From Adiantum capillus-veneris (taxonomy: Eukaryota > Streptophyta > Polypodiopsida > Polypodiales > Pteridaceae), in assembly GCA_014529385.2 (NCBI GenBank), contig CM043943.1:103018355-103082354 (forward strand): DNA of 64,000 bases, in the 5' to 3' direction. The translations under genes and the position numbers were made by a program. Below are positions 31,402 through 45,453 of this stretch, in pieces; the stretch's first letter is position 1, and each line of letters opens with the position of its first letter. Under the pieces are notes generated by a model that searched no databases, had not been told where the DNA came from, and saw only the letters and a list, made by a program, of their open reading frames with translations.

Positions 31402-31835
31402 ACCATGGTGACGTACTTTATAACCCTCGTCTTTCCTTCGTTAGCGTAGGAGCCAATTTCAAATTCTTGGCCTCCTAGTAAAGCAGTTAATGAACACCAT
31501 TGAAAATTGCACGTTGTCGTTGGAATGGCACGTTCTTTCGTATTATAAAAATTAGGAAAGATTGTGCAAACTCTTTCATGCAAGGAGATTTGCATGTTTT
31601 TTTTTTTGAAACATAAAAATGGAACCACAAACAATAATAACATTGACATTTTGTATGATCATGAACATTGAACTTGACAAAACTCTTTTTTTTTGTTTTG
31701 CGAAACTTACAATTGTGAGTGGATAGTATTAAGAACATCAAAAATATACACCAACCTCGAGCTCAGACCAAGCCTTGAGGATCAAAGAATTACAAGTTTT
31801 CTGCTTGACAGAGAAACCATAACTATTCCTAGGCT

Positions 31836-32265
31836 TTACTTATTACAAGATATCATCATGACATGTATTGTTCTAGACCAGTCCTCTGACGCTTGTTTGC
31901 CTCCGATCTTGTGGATCGTCACTCTGCTCTCTTGTATGATTTCACAAAAGCTTGCCACAGTCAGATCCCCCTCAAACACGCGGCAGTTTCTTGTTTGCCA
32001 AATATGGTGAAAGAAGTAGTACCTGATTATTTGAGTGCAGACAAGAAGAGCGGGACTTCCTAACCTATTACTACCAAAGAACAGGTCAGTCTTGAAGAAC
32101 TTAATTTGCCATGTCCTTCCAATCCACCTGCATATTTTCCCAGCAATGCCACTGATTGCCTGGCATCCCATGAAAAGGTAGGCTAGGTCTTCACTAGCTA
32201 TTCTGCACCCCTTGTGGTTTTTGGCGAGGTACCCCTCTCAAGCATTACGATCAGTAACCAATTTT
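31836..32265 (-). pseudogene. LINE ORF2 3' end (zinc-finger RVT type)
   Basis: Reverse strand reads CRIASEDLAYLFMGCQAI, the CxxxxEDxxHLFxxC pattern of the plant LINE zf-RVT domain, then YFFHHIWQTRNCRVFEG, the usual WxIWxxRNxRxF motif near the end of ORF2. The upstream RT and endonuclease are absent: a 5'-truncated LINE. Confidence 0.6.
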
Positions 32266-32269
32266 TCTG

Positions 32270-32665
32270 GAGGCACACCACTGAACCACGACGATCGGTA
32301 TCCCAAACACTCTCATGTAAAAAAATATAACACTCTTTCATGAAAACTCTCTCTCTTCTCTCTCTCTCTCTCAGTTTCCAATATTTTGTTCGATCTCAAT
32401 TCGATGGAACGTAGCTAACGAAGCACTCTAGTTCTCCCTCTTTTTACCTTGATTATCTAAGAGCAATTTGGAGAAATGAGGAAGGAGAAGGGTGCCACTT
32501 GGCTTCCCTTGATTGGACAGAGACAATGGGAAAAGCGTTGGTCTATGCAAAAAGTGAAAAAAGCTTTGGTTTAAAAGGACAAGGTAAAAAATCGCACGAA
32601 AAGAGCAGCCGAAATTTGAGCGCATGAAAGCAGCAAAGCATATCATGAATCTCCTCCCCATCGAC
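32270..32665. other. Stretch without a supported gene
   Basis: Contains a short CT run (32346-32373). Otherwise nothing is recognised. Confidence 0.5.
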
Positions 32666-32667
32666 AG

Positions 32668-33660
<993 letters not shown>

Positions 33661-34106
33661 AGCTTATCTTTCTGCATATTAATTTGTGATCCAGTATATG
33701 TTTGGTTAAAGAGAAAAAATATACATAAATGTAAAAGTTGAAAGGAAACAGCTCAGTTGTAAGTTTCTTGCAAACAAAAGGGTCATAGGAAATTTGACAT
33801 TGTTCATAACGTTGACCGTCATCATCACATTATTGTGAGACCCCAATACCCACAAAGAAAACCAGTCCCTTTCCGTTTCTGTTGATGGAAGTTATGGAAC
33901 AGAAGCCCTACCTCGAATTTTACTATGCTGCATATCCACAGTAGCACATTTGTACCTGTTTGGTGTGTATAGGATCTGAACGTTGGATTCATGCTAACTT
34001 CCAGTCTTCCTTGAATTAAATGGAACAAAGTAAAGGTACCAAATTGTTGTCATTTTCTTGATTTTACAAAAGAAAACTTGTCGGATAAAAGGCGTAAGTC
34101 CCAACA
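33661..34106. other. Stretch without a supported gene
   Basis: AT-rich, no recognised motif. Confidence 0.5.
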
Positions 34107-34235
34107 TTGAAAGGGATAAAAGTGGCGTGGAAAGGGTATATTCCCTACGGTATTTTAAACAATGTGGAGAGCCATGCCAACTCCACACCATACTTATGTA
34201 TGGTTTGTTTTTCCACAATACATAAGCATTGTGTG
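34107..34235. repeat. Interspersed repeat, copy 1
   Basis: GGATAAAAGTGG, then TTCCCTACGGTATT, AATGTGGAGA and CAACTCCACACCATAC in this order and spacing also occur at 35527-35650. The inner part CCACACCATACNTANGTATGGT is a short palindrome. It may be a small MITE-like repeat. Confidence 0.65.
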
Positions 34236-34689
34236 AATGATGTGCTTCTCCAACACACAAGCATTTTAATTGCACACTCGATGTATATGATTGCATGTTC
34301 TACGTGTTAACAGTGCAAAGATGCATACTACTAGCAATGAGACATCGTCACTCTAGCTTGTAGATACCACTGTAGTCGATGTTGAAGCCTGCTTGGATTT
34401 CTCAGCCTCATTCTTCTTCCTCTATAGACAAATAGGCTATGTGTGCCCCTTCTTCTTACAATAATGACACTTGATATCCTTACTTGGGCTATATTCACTT
34501 ACCATCACACCCATTTCTCAAGCTTGCAAAGCAAAGAGTAGGGCAACTAGGCAAAACGGGACTAGGAAAGTGCTATTGCTTATACATGCCAAGTTAAAGC
34601 CCGGGTTGTATCTTGAAGGTTTATGACCTTACACAAGATGTCGACATTGTTAAGAAAATTCACCATATTGCTTGTTAAGGGTTGTTGGA

Positions 34690-34975
34690 GAAAGATGTGC
34701 TTGCTAGTGCTTTGGTTGATATATGCCCAAATGTGGTGCGGTCATGAAGGGCCGAGAAGTTCCTCATGGGATTCTTCTCTGAAATGTCATCACCTGGATA
34801 TACTGATGCAAGATGCGAAGCGAGGGACTTTCTCTAAACGCTATTACCTATGCGTGCATCTTGAAGGCATGTGGCTCTATGTAAGAAGAGAATCGTTCTT
34901 GGCCCTAGCTTAGCTGATATGTATGCCAAATGTGGTGCACTTCAAAAAGAACAAAAAGTGCTTAAGGCTTGCTTA
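34690..34975 (+). pseudogene. PPR gene fragment
   Basis: Reads pieces of GCGAAGCGAGGGACTTTCTC, then YACILKACGS-like sequence and LADMYAKCGAL followed by KVL. These are eroded PPR repeats of the same family as 26288-27904, in several frames. Confidence 0.6.
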
Positions 34976-35526
34976 CTATTCAAAATTGTGTACATTGATT
35001 TAGCCTAGTGTAATACCAATAACGTTAGATGTAGTGCAGGTAATGGTAGGCATGATCTAAAAAAATTGAATGTGACAGTCAACATGTTGGCAGAAGTTGT
35101 AAAAGGGATGGCGATGGCAGAACACATACTAGTGGGAAGGTGGTGGAACAATGTAAGGAAGGTCTAGCAACCGATCCATCTAAGATTGTGTTTTGATGCA
35201 GAGGACCAATATCAAAGGTACACTTTTATTTTGTATTTTGATTTCCTTTATGTGATCTCAAAAGTACTTAGGTTACGTCATGTACACATTAAAGGAATCA
35301 ATTTACATCAATTTTTATTGAAAAGATTGTAGGTAAAGGTGACAAGGACTCAAGAATTTTTGTTATGCTCAACAAAGGAACACATGGATAATACACCATG
35401 ACATGGCAACGTGGAATGATACGTGTCTTCATAAAACATTGACAGTGAGTTATCCCTTCTACAACTCTAGTATTTTTGCAAAAAAAAAGTCCCTCCAATA
35501 CTGGAGGAGAAGCATAAGTCCCCCTT

Positions 35527-35650
35527 CAACACTGGAAGAGATAAAAGTGGAGGGGGAAGGGCACGTTCCCTACGGTATTATTATAAATGTGGAGAATGGT
35601 GACAACTCCACACCATACATACGTATGGTTTTTTCTTTGTTTTATGGGCA
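35527..35650. repeat. Interspersed repeat, copy 2
   Basis: Partner of 34107-34235, with about 80 percent identity by eye. Confidence 0.65.
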
Positions 35651-38635
35651 CAAAAATCGCAATGCACAAAATGCATCTCTTTCCATCTTTGAATGCTAGA
35701 ATGTGCATTTTTTTCCCACATACATCTTTTAATGCGAAATCTCATTTGTGCTGCGAGGTCATAGAGTTTTTGGCAAAAGCTTCAAAGAGAGATGCTAAGG
35801 AGCTATCATCACAAGCTCTACCATCAGGTAAAATCCACATCACTATCACTTTTTCCTTCTTACCATCTGCATAGAAGAGCAATCACGACAAACTAGTTTT
35901 TACTTCGTTAGCATACATGCATATTCAAATCTCTGTCTCATCATGTATCCACGTGTCAAAGATTGCAAAATGGAAAGAAAAAGGCTTCGTTACAGCAACT
36001 CGTCTATACCAATAAAAATAGCATCATGGTTGTCGCAAAATGAAGTTCTCAACAAAAGCAGCTCATCGTTACCCATCTTAGAAGGAGGTGTTCTCCCTTT
36101 CTAATGTGGATGTTGTTAAGGATGTTTTATACTTGCATCTGCTGTCTGCTACCTCTTGTTTTTTGCATTGTCCTGTTCGACTGGTAGTATGTCGTTCTTG
36201 TTGTCTTGTTTTAAACAATAAGAGTCATGGGAAGTTTGAGACAAAATTTAGAAGTAGAGAATGATGTAGGAAAGACTCTATGTAGATGAATTAGATTAAT
36301 TGAACATAAATTCACCTATAGGTTGGGCCTCAAAGGGGTCACTTAATAATTATGTGACTATCATGTGAATGCAGTAGAAGGATTCCTAAATGTATTTTTT
36401 CTCACATTTTCACATACAAAAGGGTACCTAAAATGGAATTGGGGAATAAATTTATAAATAAAATAGAAAAATGGTGTGTTTTATTTGTCAAAAATTCACA
36501 AATAAAGATTTTTAGAAATAGTCCTTGAATGCACGCAATATACATAATTTATACATAGTGACCCCATCGAGGGTTGGGCTTGGTTATTAATGTAGACATA
36601 TGGATCAAGTTGTTTAAAGCATATTGCATAAAGTTCTTTGTCATGTTTCCATGTGATTTTCTCTGCTGTGACAGGTGGCGTATCTTTTTTGCACTCTTTC
36701 TTGAAGGCATTAGGGAATTTGGGGGGTCATTTGGAGGTCCTTATTGAGGAGAGAGAAAAAGGAGGCGCATCCAATGAACAACAAGCAAACGTAGCATAGA
36801 AATAGGAAGAAATAAATCAAAAAATGCAAAGGAAAGTGAAGAACATGAGGTAAAACCTTGTTTTTATGGGGTTGAAGGTATCTATATGTGGGCTTAGGAT
36901 ATGTATGTAGTTATGGTACTGAAAGACAGCTACGATACTATATCATTCTCCCACCACCAAAAGATCTTGCTCCATAACCAAACGTTCAAAACTGAATTTC
37001 CCTCTATTGGAAGCAAGTTCACGGTTTCCTCTACCACGTAGAAAGAGCCATGGTTTCTTCTTCTTCTTCTTCCCGCCCTAATAGCTCTAGGGGTTGTTGT
37101 GCTCTTTCCCCAGAAAGCCTCACCATTAGTCTCCCAAGGAGGCCAAGTAGCACCATAATCTTTATCACTATCTCAAACTCCATCAATATAGATAGTCAAT
37201 GGCAACAACAGACAATATACAAAGTTTCTTGGGTTCTTATGCAACCAAGGAGGAGGAAAAGATCCTCAATAGCAAATCTATTTCGTTCAGCATGAAAAGC
37301 AGGAGTGCTAGATTTCAAAGTGGAGGTGGGCAAGAAAACTGTTAAGGAAGTTTTGGTACAACATGTGTATAGTCACTCCGATGTGATTGCTAATGGTAGA
37401 GATGTCTTATTGGCTTATCATCCTCGATGCAACTATGAGAGTGTTCATAACCTTCCATCTATGCTCTTACTTTTAGACCTTGATGTTCTCTTTATTTATT
37501 TATTTTTTTGAAGAGGTTGAACAATATTAACCGAGCAAGATCTATTTCTCATAAGTTCTTCATCAGTTTCAGTAGTTAGACTAGGTGTCTTACATTTTGT
37601 TGTTGCAATTATAGATGTCTATCCTTCATCATACAACGAATGGGAGCCAGTGGAGTGTATTATAGGTCTTATCTCTATAACCCATGTTGACATTGGTGTT
37701 TGAGGGAATTTTCTTCTGTGAGCATTTCTACCAACTCAATCAAAATAATAAAAAAGGCAATGCAATCTGGTTAAACTCTCTCTCCCTACCAATTGGAGCT
37801 CTATTGACTGGCTAGTCCCGGACACCACGGTGTGAGAGGCTCTCAAAATCAAGTTGTTTAGGGATGTGTAGAGGTCATTACGAAATACAGTACCCTCTAA
37901 GTTAGTAAAGATTGCTAATTTTTGTCTTATAAGTTTATTTGTGGAACTATTTCACACCTGCCATATACATGTTGAAAAGATAATGTTGGTATGTAAATCT
38001 CTAGATGCTTGCTTCTGTGACAAGCTGCTTGATATAGGGTGGTATGTTAAAGAGGTGGACGGCATACATTGTGCAGTTGCACTCGAAACTTTAGTGGCCA
38101 AGTACATGATCGGCACATAGTCGCTTCTCATCTCCTTCTGGTACCAGCACTCTTAGATTGTTGCAGGCTACTCTAAGTTTATTCCTATTGATCAAGAGTT
38201 TGTAGGCCCACAATGGTGTCATAGATGTGGAGGTAGTCGATAAAGAGCTCAACCTTGTGACAATTGTTACAATAAGAGAGCAATGCAACCTTCTGCAACT
38301 TTGGCATGACATCGTGGACGAGACGACGGAGAACGAGCCCTCGCACTTCTATTTCTTAATAGGTGAGTGCAAAGTAATGCAACGACGGGAAAAAGAGATT
38401 GTCTGTAGAGAACTAACTGGCTGAGTCCAAATTGTGCCAATGTAACTTGAATGAATCTATATTCTTGACTTCAATACCAACGTTTTTTGCAATTTGGTTA
38501 TGAAATGATTTCCACAATTTGGTTATATCTTTATTTCAATTATAAGATGATGTCTCTCCCACTACCTATGTCCCTTTATTAGCTGGTAGTGTGATAATTG
38601 TATATTTTGAACAACATATGCAGAGTTATATATAA
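35651..38635. other. Three kb without a supported gene
   Basis: Frames at 37050-37295 (a Ser-rich start, MVSSSSSSRPNSS) and 37305-37511 look faintly coding and follow a promoter-like AT-rich zone, but carry no known domain and are not joined by clear splice sites. The rest is AT-rich intergenic sequence. Confidence 0.4.
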
Positions 38636-38731
<96 letters not shown>

Positions 38732-38748
38732 ACACACACACACACACA
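38636..38748. repeat. (CT)n-(CA)n compound microsatellite
   Basis: CT run to 38692 followed directly by a CA run to 38748 with one TA break. Confidence 0.97.
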
Positions 38749-39169
38749 TAGACCCATTTCCATGGAACCACATTGAGAAGCACAAAGAATCATGTTAATC
38801 TAGAGAGCTAGCATTTCGGAGAGTATGTGTAAGTACAAATTTTGAAACAGTCAATGGGCTGAAATACAAATTCTCCAGATAAGGGATCAAAATGTCCTCT
38901 AGATAAAAATCATGCTCATGACCTTCAAATGAGGGTGGGGAGAGAGTGGTGCTCAGTGGATTTAGCAAGCCCTTATGGGGTGTGTCATCTATCAACAAAG
39001 TGTTTGTCAGGACAAGGATCCTAAGCCTAGGGGGTCAGGGACTTGAGCCAGGGGCTTGGACTGAGCCTGTGTGGACTGGGGATCCATATTATGGCTAGGG
39101 CTAGGAGCCGGTCTGTACATAAGGTGGTAGGGTGGTGGATCCGGTATCACAGTCTCCGATGCCTTACAC

Positions 39170-39181
39170 TAGTATCAAAGC
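39170..39181 (+). other. Eroded primer binding site (possible LTR remnant)
   Basis: TAGTATCAAAGC equals the initiator-Met primer site with two G-to-A changes and is preceded by CTTACAC. A short LTR could lie at about 39000-39168. No partner was found. Confidence 0.3.
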
Positions 39182-39248
39182 AAGGTGGGAGAGGGAAGAA
39201 GGGAGCTATGGAAGAGGGGAGATGGAGGTCTCTCATGGAGTTTTGCAT

Positions 39249-39321
<73 letters not shown>
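39249..39321. repeat. (CT)n microsatellite
   Basis: About 36 uninterrupted CT units. Confidence 0.97.
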
Positions 39322-39323
<2 letters not shown>

Positions 39324-39329
39324 ATGGAG

Positions 39330-42300
39330 AGCAAGTCGAGGAGGAAGATTCGAGGGTCACACTGGAATTGTCCCCTGAGGAGGTCTGAAACAGCGGCGGT
39401 GGGAACCTCCCCTTTCTCACACAAGGAGGTGAGATTGGCCTGCACAGTTTGGCTTCGGGCTTGCTCCAAAGAGGAGGGCCATGGCCGGCTCACAAATTTT
39501 TGTCTCTTCACCAGTGGCCATCCATGCAAAGGAGCGCCCGCTACAAGCGTTTTCTTCATCTCTGCGCTGTCGCAACCAGAATGCCATCGCTACATGCATT
39601 TAGGCTTTCTATTTTAAGCATAAGGGGTGCCCTAAATTGGGCACCCTCCCCAAATAAGGGCAGTATCCCATGCTGACACCTGATCAAGACCAGCCAGCAG
39701 CTCATATCGATCAGGACCAATTGGCAGCTCATATCCAGAGGATCGAAGCGAGCAAGCAGTTGTCAAGGCAATGAATAAGGGCAAGACAACGACGACTGAT
39801 GTAGCACACTCCTATGATGGCATAAAAATTCCGGATTTGCCAAGATAGTACATTAAAGGCTTCAGACTCAACAAGGGTGTTGTCAAGGGCGAGCTGCAAC
39901 CAATCGGCAGATGCTGAAAGGCTTCTGTGTAAGCTCGGCTGCGGTTTGAGGTCCATGGACACATTGACTGATAGGTCAAATCGCATGATTAACCAAGTAT
40001 GTAGTAGCTTTTGGTTCTGGGTTTGATGATGTTTTCAAACATGCTATGTAGCTCTAGCATGCAGGAACAATCATTGCTTGTGACAGTTCCATACACATTC
40101 AACTTTTGTTGACTGCTTTGTTTGCAAAGAACCACTGTTTGGTTGAGGGATCAACATCAAGCATGGCTTGAGTACACAATACTTCGACAACTCCCGTTCG
40201 TCGGAGGTTGAATGTTGATACAAAGGCAACTCAGGAAGGGCCTGTGACATATCCGATTACGGTATTCGGCAAGGCCGATCGGTAAGTATCATTTCAAGTA
40301 ATTGTCTACCATCAAAAACATTTCAGGTGCAAGGCTCCCTATAGCGACACTCCAATAAACCGATTTGTGTCTTACATCGGTTGTTAATTTTTTATCTCTC
40401 TTCGTTGTGCTACCTCGAGGCGGAGGAAAGCAAGATTTCTGGGAGCACGGCTTCATGCATTGGATGCATACTGATTTCCAAGCCATTGCAGCTTGCTAGG
40501 GAGATGGCAATATAGGTACATGAAGCATCGTGGAAAAAACATTGACATCCATAGCTTGGAGTTGAATGCAATGTTGACCACCATATGAATTTTCACAATG
40601 CTAACTTGTCAAGCAAAGGTTGCTTTGAACAAGTAGTATCGGACAATTGTTGACATTTGATAGCTCAGCTGTAGATGACATCTTTCTCACTATCGGGCAA
40701 TGTTATGATTCTCAATCAGTAGCAAAATTTGGCAAGGCCATTTCCCTATGACATTTTGACAAGGTCAATCTTTTTTTGCCCGGACATATGTGTGTCACCA
40801 AGAGCGTTTGTTAGCTATGAGCACTCAGGTTACATTCTTGTCTCATCCATTTGATGAACTTATGTGAAGCAAGGCTTCTATTTACGCATCTTGCATTGCG
40901 ACTCCCCACTTCGGTCTATGCTATGAGCATACAAACTTGGGATGGACTTGGCAATATGCTTGCAGGTTATTTCATTACATGACAAACGAGTGTATATGAT
41001 ACATGGAACGTATATGTACATACGACAGCTCCCACTCATGCAACAGATATATCTATGTGCCATTTTTAAGCGAGTTTTCTTCCATGGAATCTCGGGCCAA
41101 CTGGTTACGGGACACACCACGTTAGCCAATTTTACGTTCTTTTTATTTTTCCATGTTTACATCTTTGATTGGAAACTATTGCTTTTGTGCAAAGCAATGT
41201 GCTTTGACAATTTTACATGAAGCACGACTTCTCCCTTGTGCCAAGGTATTGCCCAATGACTTGGCATCAAGGGCAGTAGCACACGAGTTTGAAAAAAGTG
41301 GCAAAATAGGGAATATCACCTCACCAAATCCCTACCAGTTTAGACTATGCAAGGCACTACTGGTTTTGGTTCTCACGTTTGAGACCACCACTTTTGCCAA
41401 GGGCTTCAAATTATGTATGCACGGCATGCTAGCTATGTGGATTCACTTCTACCGCCTCATGAAACACGCTTCCGCTATAACACCAGACACTTTGTCAAGG
41501 ACAAGATAAGTTCTGGATTGTTTAACATGCTTGTTGGTTGCTGTCAACGCACAACAACACTAAAAGAAACCTAACATTTGGACTTCATTCATAGGCAAAG
41601 TGCCAATGCTAAGTCATTCTCATAGAATTACAACCCCTGCACAGTAGGTAGGTCAAGATGTGTATTTAAGGAAAATTCCTCAGCCCAGCATGCTCTTCTT
41701 ATCGCTCTTTCTTTTTTCTCTCTAAGAATAATTTAAACTTTCTACGAAGCTTTTGATACATGTTTCGCTGGTGAGTCAGCCTGATCCAAGGTGCTCTAAC
41801 TCTCAGCTAGAAATTGGGCAAGATGCCATCCAAATTAGTATTCATTGGTTCGACACTTGAACACTAATTTCCATGAGGGCTATGAGCCACACACCCTGGC
41901 TAAGAGCCATTGTTAAATTTAGGGTAAGACCCAATTGTTGGTATTCCTTGGGTGATTGTTCTCAAGATCAAACAAATCTACCCAGTGGAGCACACATTGA
42001 CGTTAATGGACAAGCAAGAGTCTTGTCATTACGGATGTTTAGAGTGTCATTTTGCACTACATGTTTTCAGTGCAACGCTCGAGTTGAGTTTTGATAGCCT
42101 TAAACTCCAATTAGCTGATCTCTACCACGGAGTATAAATGCCGCAATCAGTTGAGACAGCATGGATGTCCATAAGAGCTAGGCCTTTCACTTGTGTGGAT
42201 CTCCAGCTCCCTCTATAGCACTACAGATCGTCTATGGACATACTATTTTGGGGTAAGACCCGGCGGGTGATTGCTAAATCTCCCCATAGGCATTGAAAAT

Positions 42301-42720
42301 CATAGTTTGATAGCTCCTAAGAAGTAGAATAGGGTGCGTCCTTATGTTAGACTTCTGAACATTTTGGAACACACAGAACTACATGTTCACCCCTATGAAG
42401 GTTACCTGCCAACATACTTTGTCAGCACACCTATTAAGTCCTTGAATTATGAAACGTTCGATTCCCGCTACGTTGCAAATTATATTTACAAGGGGATTGA
42501 GGTTTCTATGTAGCATAGAGGACCATATGGCAACCCGGAACCTTGTTAGTAGAAACTATATAAATTCCTTGGCTCCTGGATGCACAATACATCTATGATC
42601 ACAAATCCTGAAGTGACGTAGGTTGATAACTTTTGCATGGGGATTATACGGCTCTCGAAACATCAACAATCCGTTGACGTCCAAAATAATCAGTCTCTAC
42701 AAACATTTTGTAAAACAAAT
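39330..42720. other. 3.4 kb without a supported gene
   Basis: No domain-bearing frame, LTR pair or array was recognised. Short frames such as 41153-41509 have ordinary composition but no motif and no splice-site support. Confidence 0.45.
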
Positions 42721-42726
42721 AAGTAG

Positions 42727-43413
42727 TTAGACAATAGGTTGACTTTCATATTCTTTAATATACATAATCACTGAAACAATTATAAGGTTGTCTAGCAAGG
42801 GTCCATACTGAGTTTTCCTGCCATCAAGGTTGTCTTTTCTAGTATTCAAATCCTGGACCGTCTTTTCTTCTTCTTCTGTTGTTCGAGACTCTTGTGTCTC
42901 CAATGTCAAGGGATGCATTGCACCTGAATCTGCTTCTAATGTGCTATGATGTGTTTGTGTCTCAGGCATAAAAGACTCTTGATTTTATTGCCCAACAGGT
43001 GGAGGTGTGGCAGAGGTATGCTCTGCTTGAGGGTTAGAGTGTTCTTTTTGAGCCCCTCCCTCTGCACAAACTTCATCCTCGTAAAACCATCCAAGTGCAG
43101 AGGGAGTTTCAACATCTAATTCTTTCTCAGCCCCTTGCTCTGTGTGATCTTGCTCCTGTGTGGGCTTCCCCTCTCCCTCTACAACATTTTTCATCTCGGA
43201 CGTCCCTCTCTCTTGCTCATGTCCTCTCTTAGCTGCACTTATGGAATCTGTTTGTTGTAGTCCATCGGCAGTCATCATTAACTCTACCACGTGGTCATGC
43301 AACAGGGTTTGTTCTGCATCCATGCTCACAGTATGTGATATTGCAAGCAGATGTTGGATCAGGGTGGCACGGTATCGGTGCAAATATTCTATGGTGTACT
43401 TCTCCAATGCACT
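42727..43413 (-). pseudogene. Second exon of the H3-like gene, separated by element C (proposed)
   Basis: Reverse strand: a pyrimidine-rich stretch ending TTTTGTAG (43414 onward) looks like a 3' splice site, followed by an open frame starting SALEKYTIEYLHRYRATL, then an acidic Glu/Gln/Thr-rich low-complexity region (YEDEVCAEGGAQK). A TAA at 42985 interrupts, and the same frame resumes to 42727. The composition matches the acidic tail after the H3 fold at 52613-52905 on the other side of element C. Linking the two is inference from position, strand and style. Confidence 0.4.
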
Positions 43414-43481
43414 CTACAAAAGACAAAATGAAAACAAAAAGGAACTGACACACAACTTGGTTCAAACTCTCACAATGTTAT

Positions 43482-44669
43482 TGTAACATTTAATGGCCTA
43501 ATAACTTGCGTGTAGCGGAAATTAGCATGAACATAGTGGGCATTTCATTAGAGTAGATTCCTAATGAGAATTACAAGAGTGTTTGGGTGGAGAGAGCAAC
43601 AAAAAGCATAACACCTAGTTAGATAGCATCAACAATAATTTCAAAAGAGAGAGAAATTAAGCTACTGACAACAGTTGAGGACCGGATTTGCATGGAGCCG
43701 GTCCGCCAAAAGGCTTTGTATTATGGTTTCTCCCATCAAGAGAGACATTGTACAATACAATTCTTTGTGTTCCTTCAAGACTAGCTGGTGCAATGAAGAT
43801 GAAAGCTTCATGCACTAAGCAAAACACTTAGCAAACACAACATCAATTATCCCCGGTCTCAGACCTAATACCTCACACACCTTCGAAGATGGTGAGAGCT
43901 AGCAGGGTATGAGAGTAGATTGAGAGGAAGAAGGAGTATCTTACAAGAAAGATGTACATCTCCTCACATAATCACTCATATTAGCATATCTTATCTTAGT
44001 AATTAGCTTGGTAGAGGAGATGAGCATGCATTGAAGCTTGGCTCTTGGTTGGATTTGCATCCACATGCCAAGAGTGTGTCGATGTAGGCTTCTATCTTAC
44101 AAGCTTGGAGTAGGTGATGATCTCTCCATTAAAGCTTGGGAAGAGATAGTCTTCTTTACTTCACACCTAGACTGTGTGTGAGTGTGTGTGTGATAATGCC
44201 TTGCAAAAATCAGCCCCCTCTCTCTCTCTTGGGCGAGCCCTCTTGCTATTTTCTCTTCCTCATCCCTCATTGGACCTCCCTAAGTCAAGCCAATGATTAT
44301 TAAGCAGCATAAGTGATAGCCTTTTGACATTTGTCCCCCTTTCCCCTTTTGTGAGAGCTTTAGGTAATTTAATAATTAAACTAAACTCTCATTGGACCCC
44401 TTTGCCTCCTGGCCAATAGGAATCAGGCAAGCCATTGGGCTGTTGAATGCTCATTGGACCCCTTGGGAGACTGTCCAATAGTCATCTAGGAGACTTAATT
44501 CTCATTGGTTCTTTTATTAAGTGTTTTTAAATTAATTAAACTAGATTTACTCTAGCCTAATTCTCATTGGTCCACCTCCAAGGCCATCCAATAGGAATTG
44601 GGTACACCTTGTGGGCATTTGGCCTAGGGAGCTGACATGTGTCCCTCATTCCCTTTGTGTAAAGGGAGC

Positions 44670-44720
<51 letters not shown>

Positions 44721-45322
44721 TTTCTCTCTCATCCCCTAGAAGAAAGGCTCGCCCCCTCCCAAGTAGGGATTTGAAAAGACTTTTTGGTCACACACAAAGC
44801 ATCCAATTTCCCCTAGGGTTGACCTTTGGACACAACCTTTGAATTTTGGAACCTTAGCATTTTGGAAGTCTTAATGGGATGAACCTTAGGGTCTTTTTAG
44901 CCCATTATTTCACATGGCTCTTTTGCAGATGGCCCCCCCTTTGGATCCCTATTTTCCCTCCTTTGGATCCCTACTGTGGCCGGTCTGCTAGCTTAACCAA
45001 TATTCTAGCTTTTTCTCCCCTGGCACTTCCCCATATTAAATTATCAGTTTAACATGAGAAAATCATTTAGGAGAATTAGATATTGATTATTATGACATTA
45101 CCTCTCTCTTGAAATCATAGTCGTCCTCGACTATGGTGTAGAGAAGATAAAGCATATTCATGAGTCCTTTTCTTAGCGGGTAGAGGATCCCTATGTTACC
45201 CTATGACATCATTCCACAATGGATGACTAGTCCATTTGGCGCTTGAGAGCTTGAGGCTGCCGCAAGCATGTCTGCACATTAGTCCTATCATTCTTCCATA
45301 GTAGAGTGACAAGCTCTACTTG
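43482..45322 (-). repeat. 3' LTR of element C
   Basis: Matches 50797-52613 from TGTAACATTTAATGGCC to GCTCTACTTG. It contains a (GT)n run of about 24 units (44671-44719) that is only about 13 units in the other copy, and an array of CCAAT/ATTGG motifs (44260-44600). Confidence 0.9.
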
Positions 45323-45453
45323 GTGTTTGGGAGACGTCGTCTCCGCAAACTTGATCTAAGCATGCATACTACTTCATTTTTGTGCACAATAAAGAAAAAG
45401 AGAGTCTTATAAGACAAAAAACTTTGTTTATTTTTAACATTTTGTACATTTGC

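Noticed and set aside
38562-38785. Cys-Val repeat reading frames on the minus strand
   Set aside because: Translation of the (CT)n-(CA)n microsatellite.
39043-39378. Long reading frames of alternating Leu-Ser or Arg-Glu around CT/GA tracts (also 32667, 53422, 53820, 59002)
   Set aside because: They are translations of dinucleotide repeats that are open in every frame; no coding signal outside the tract.
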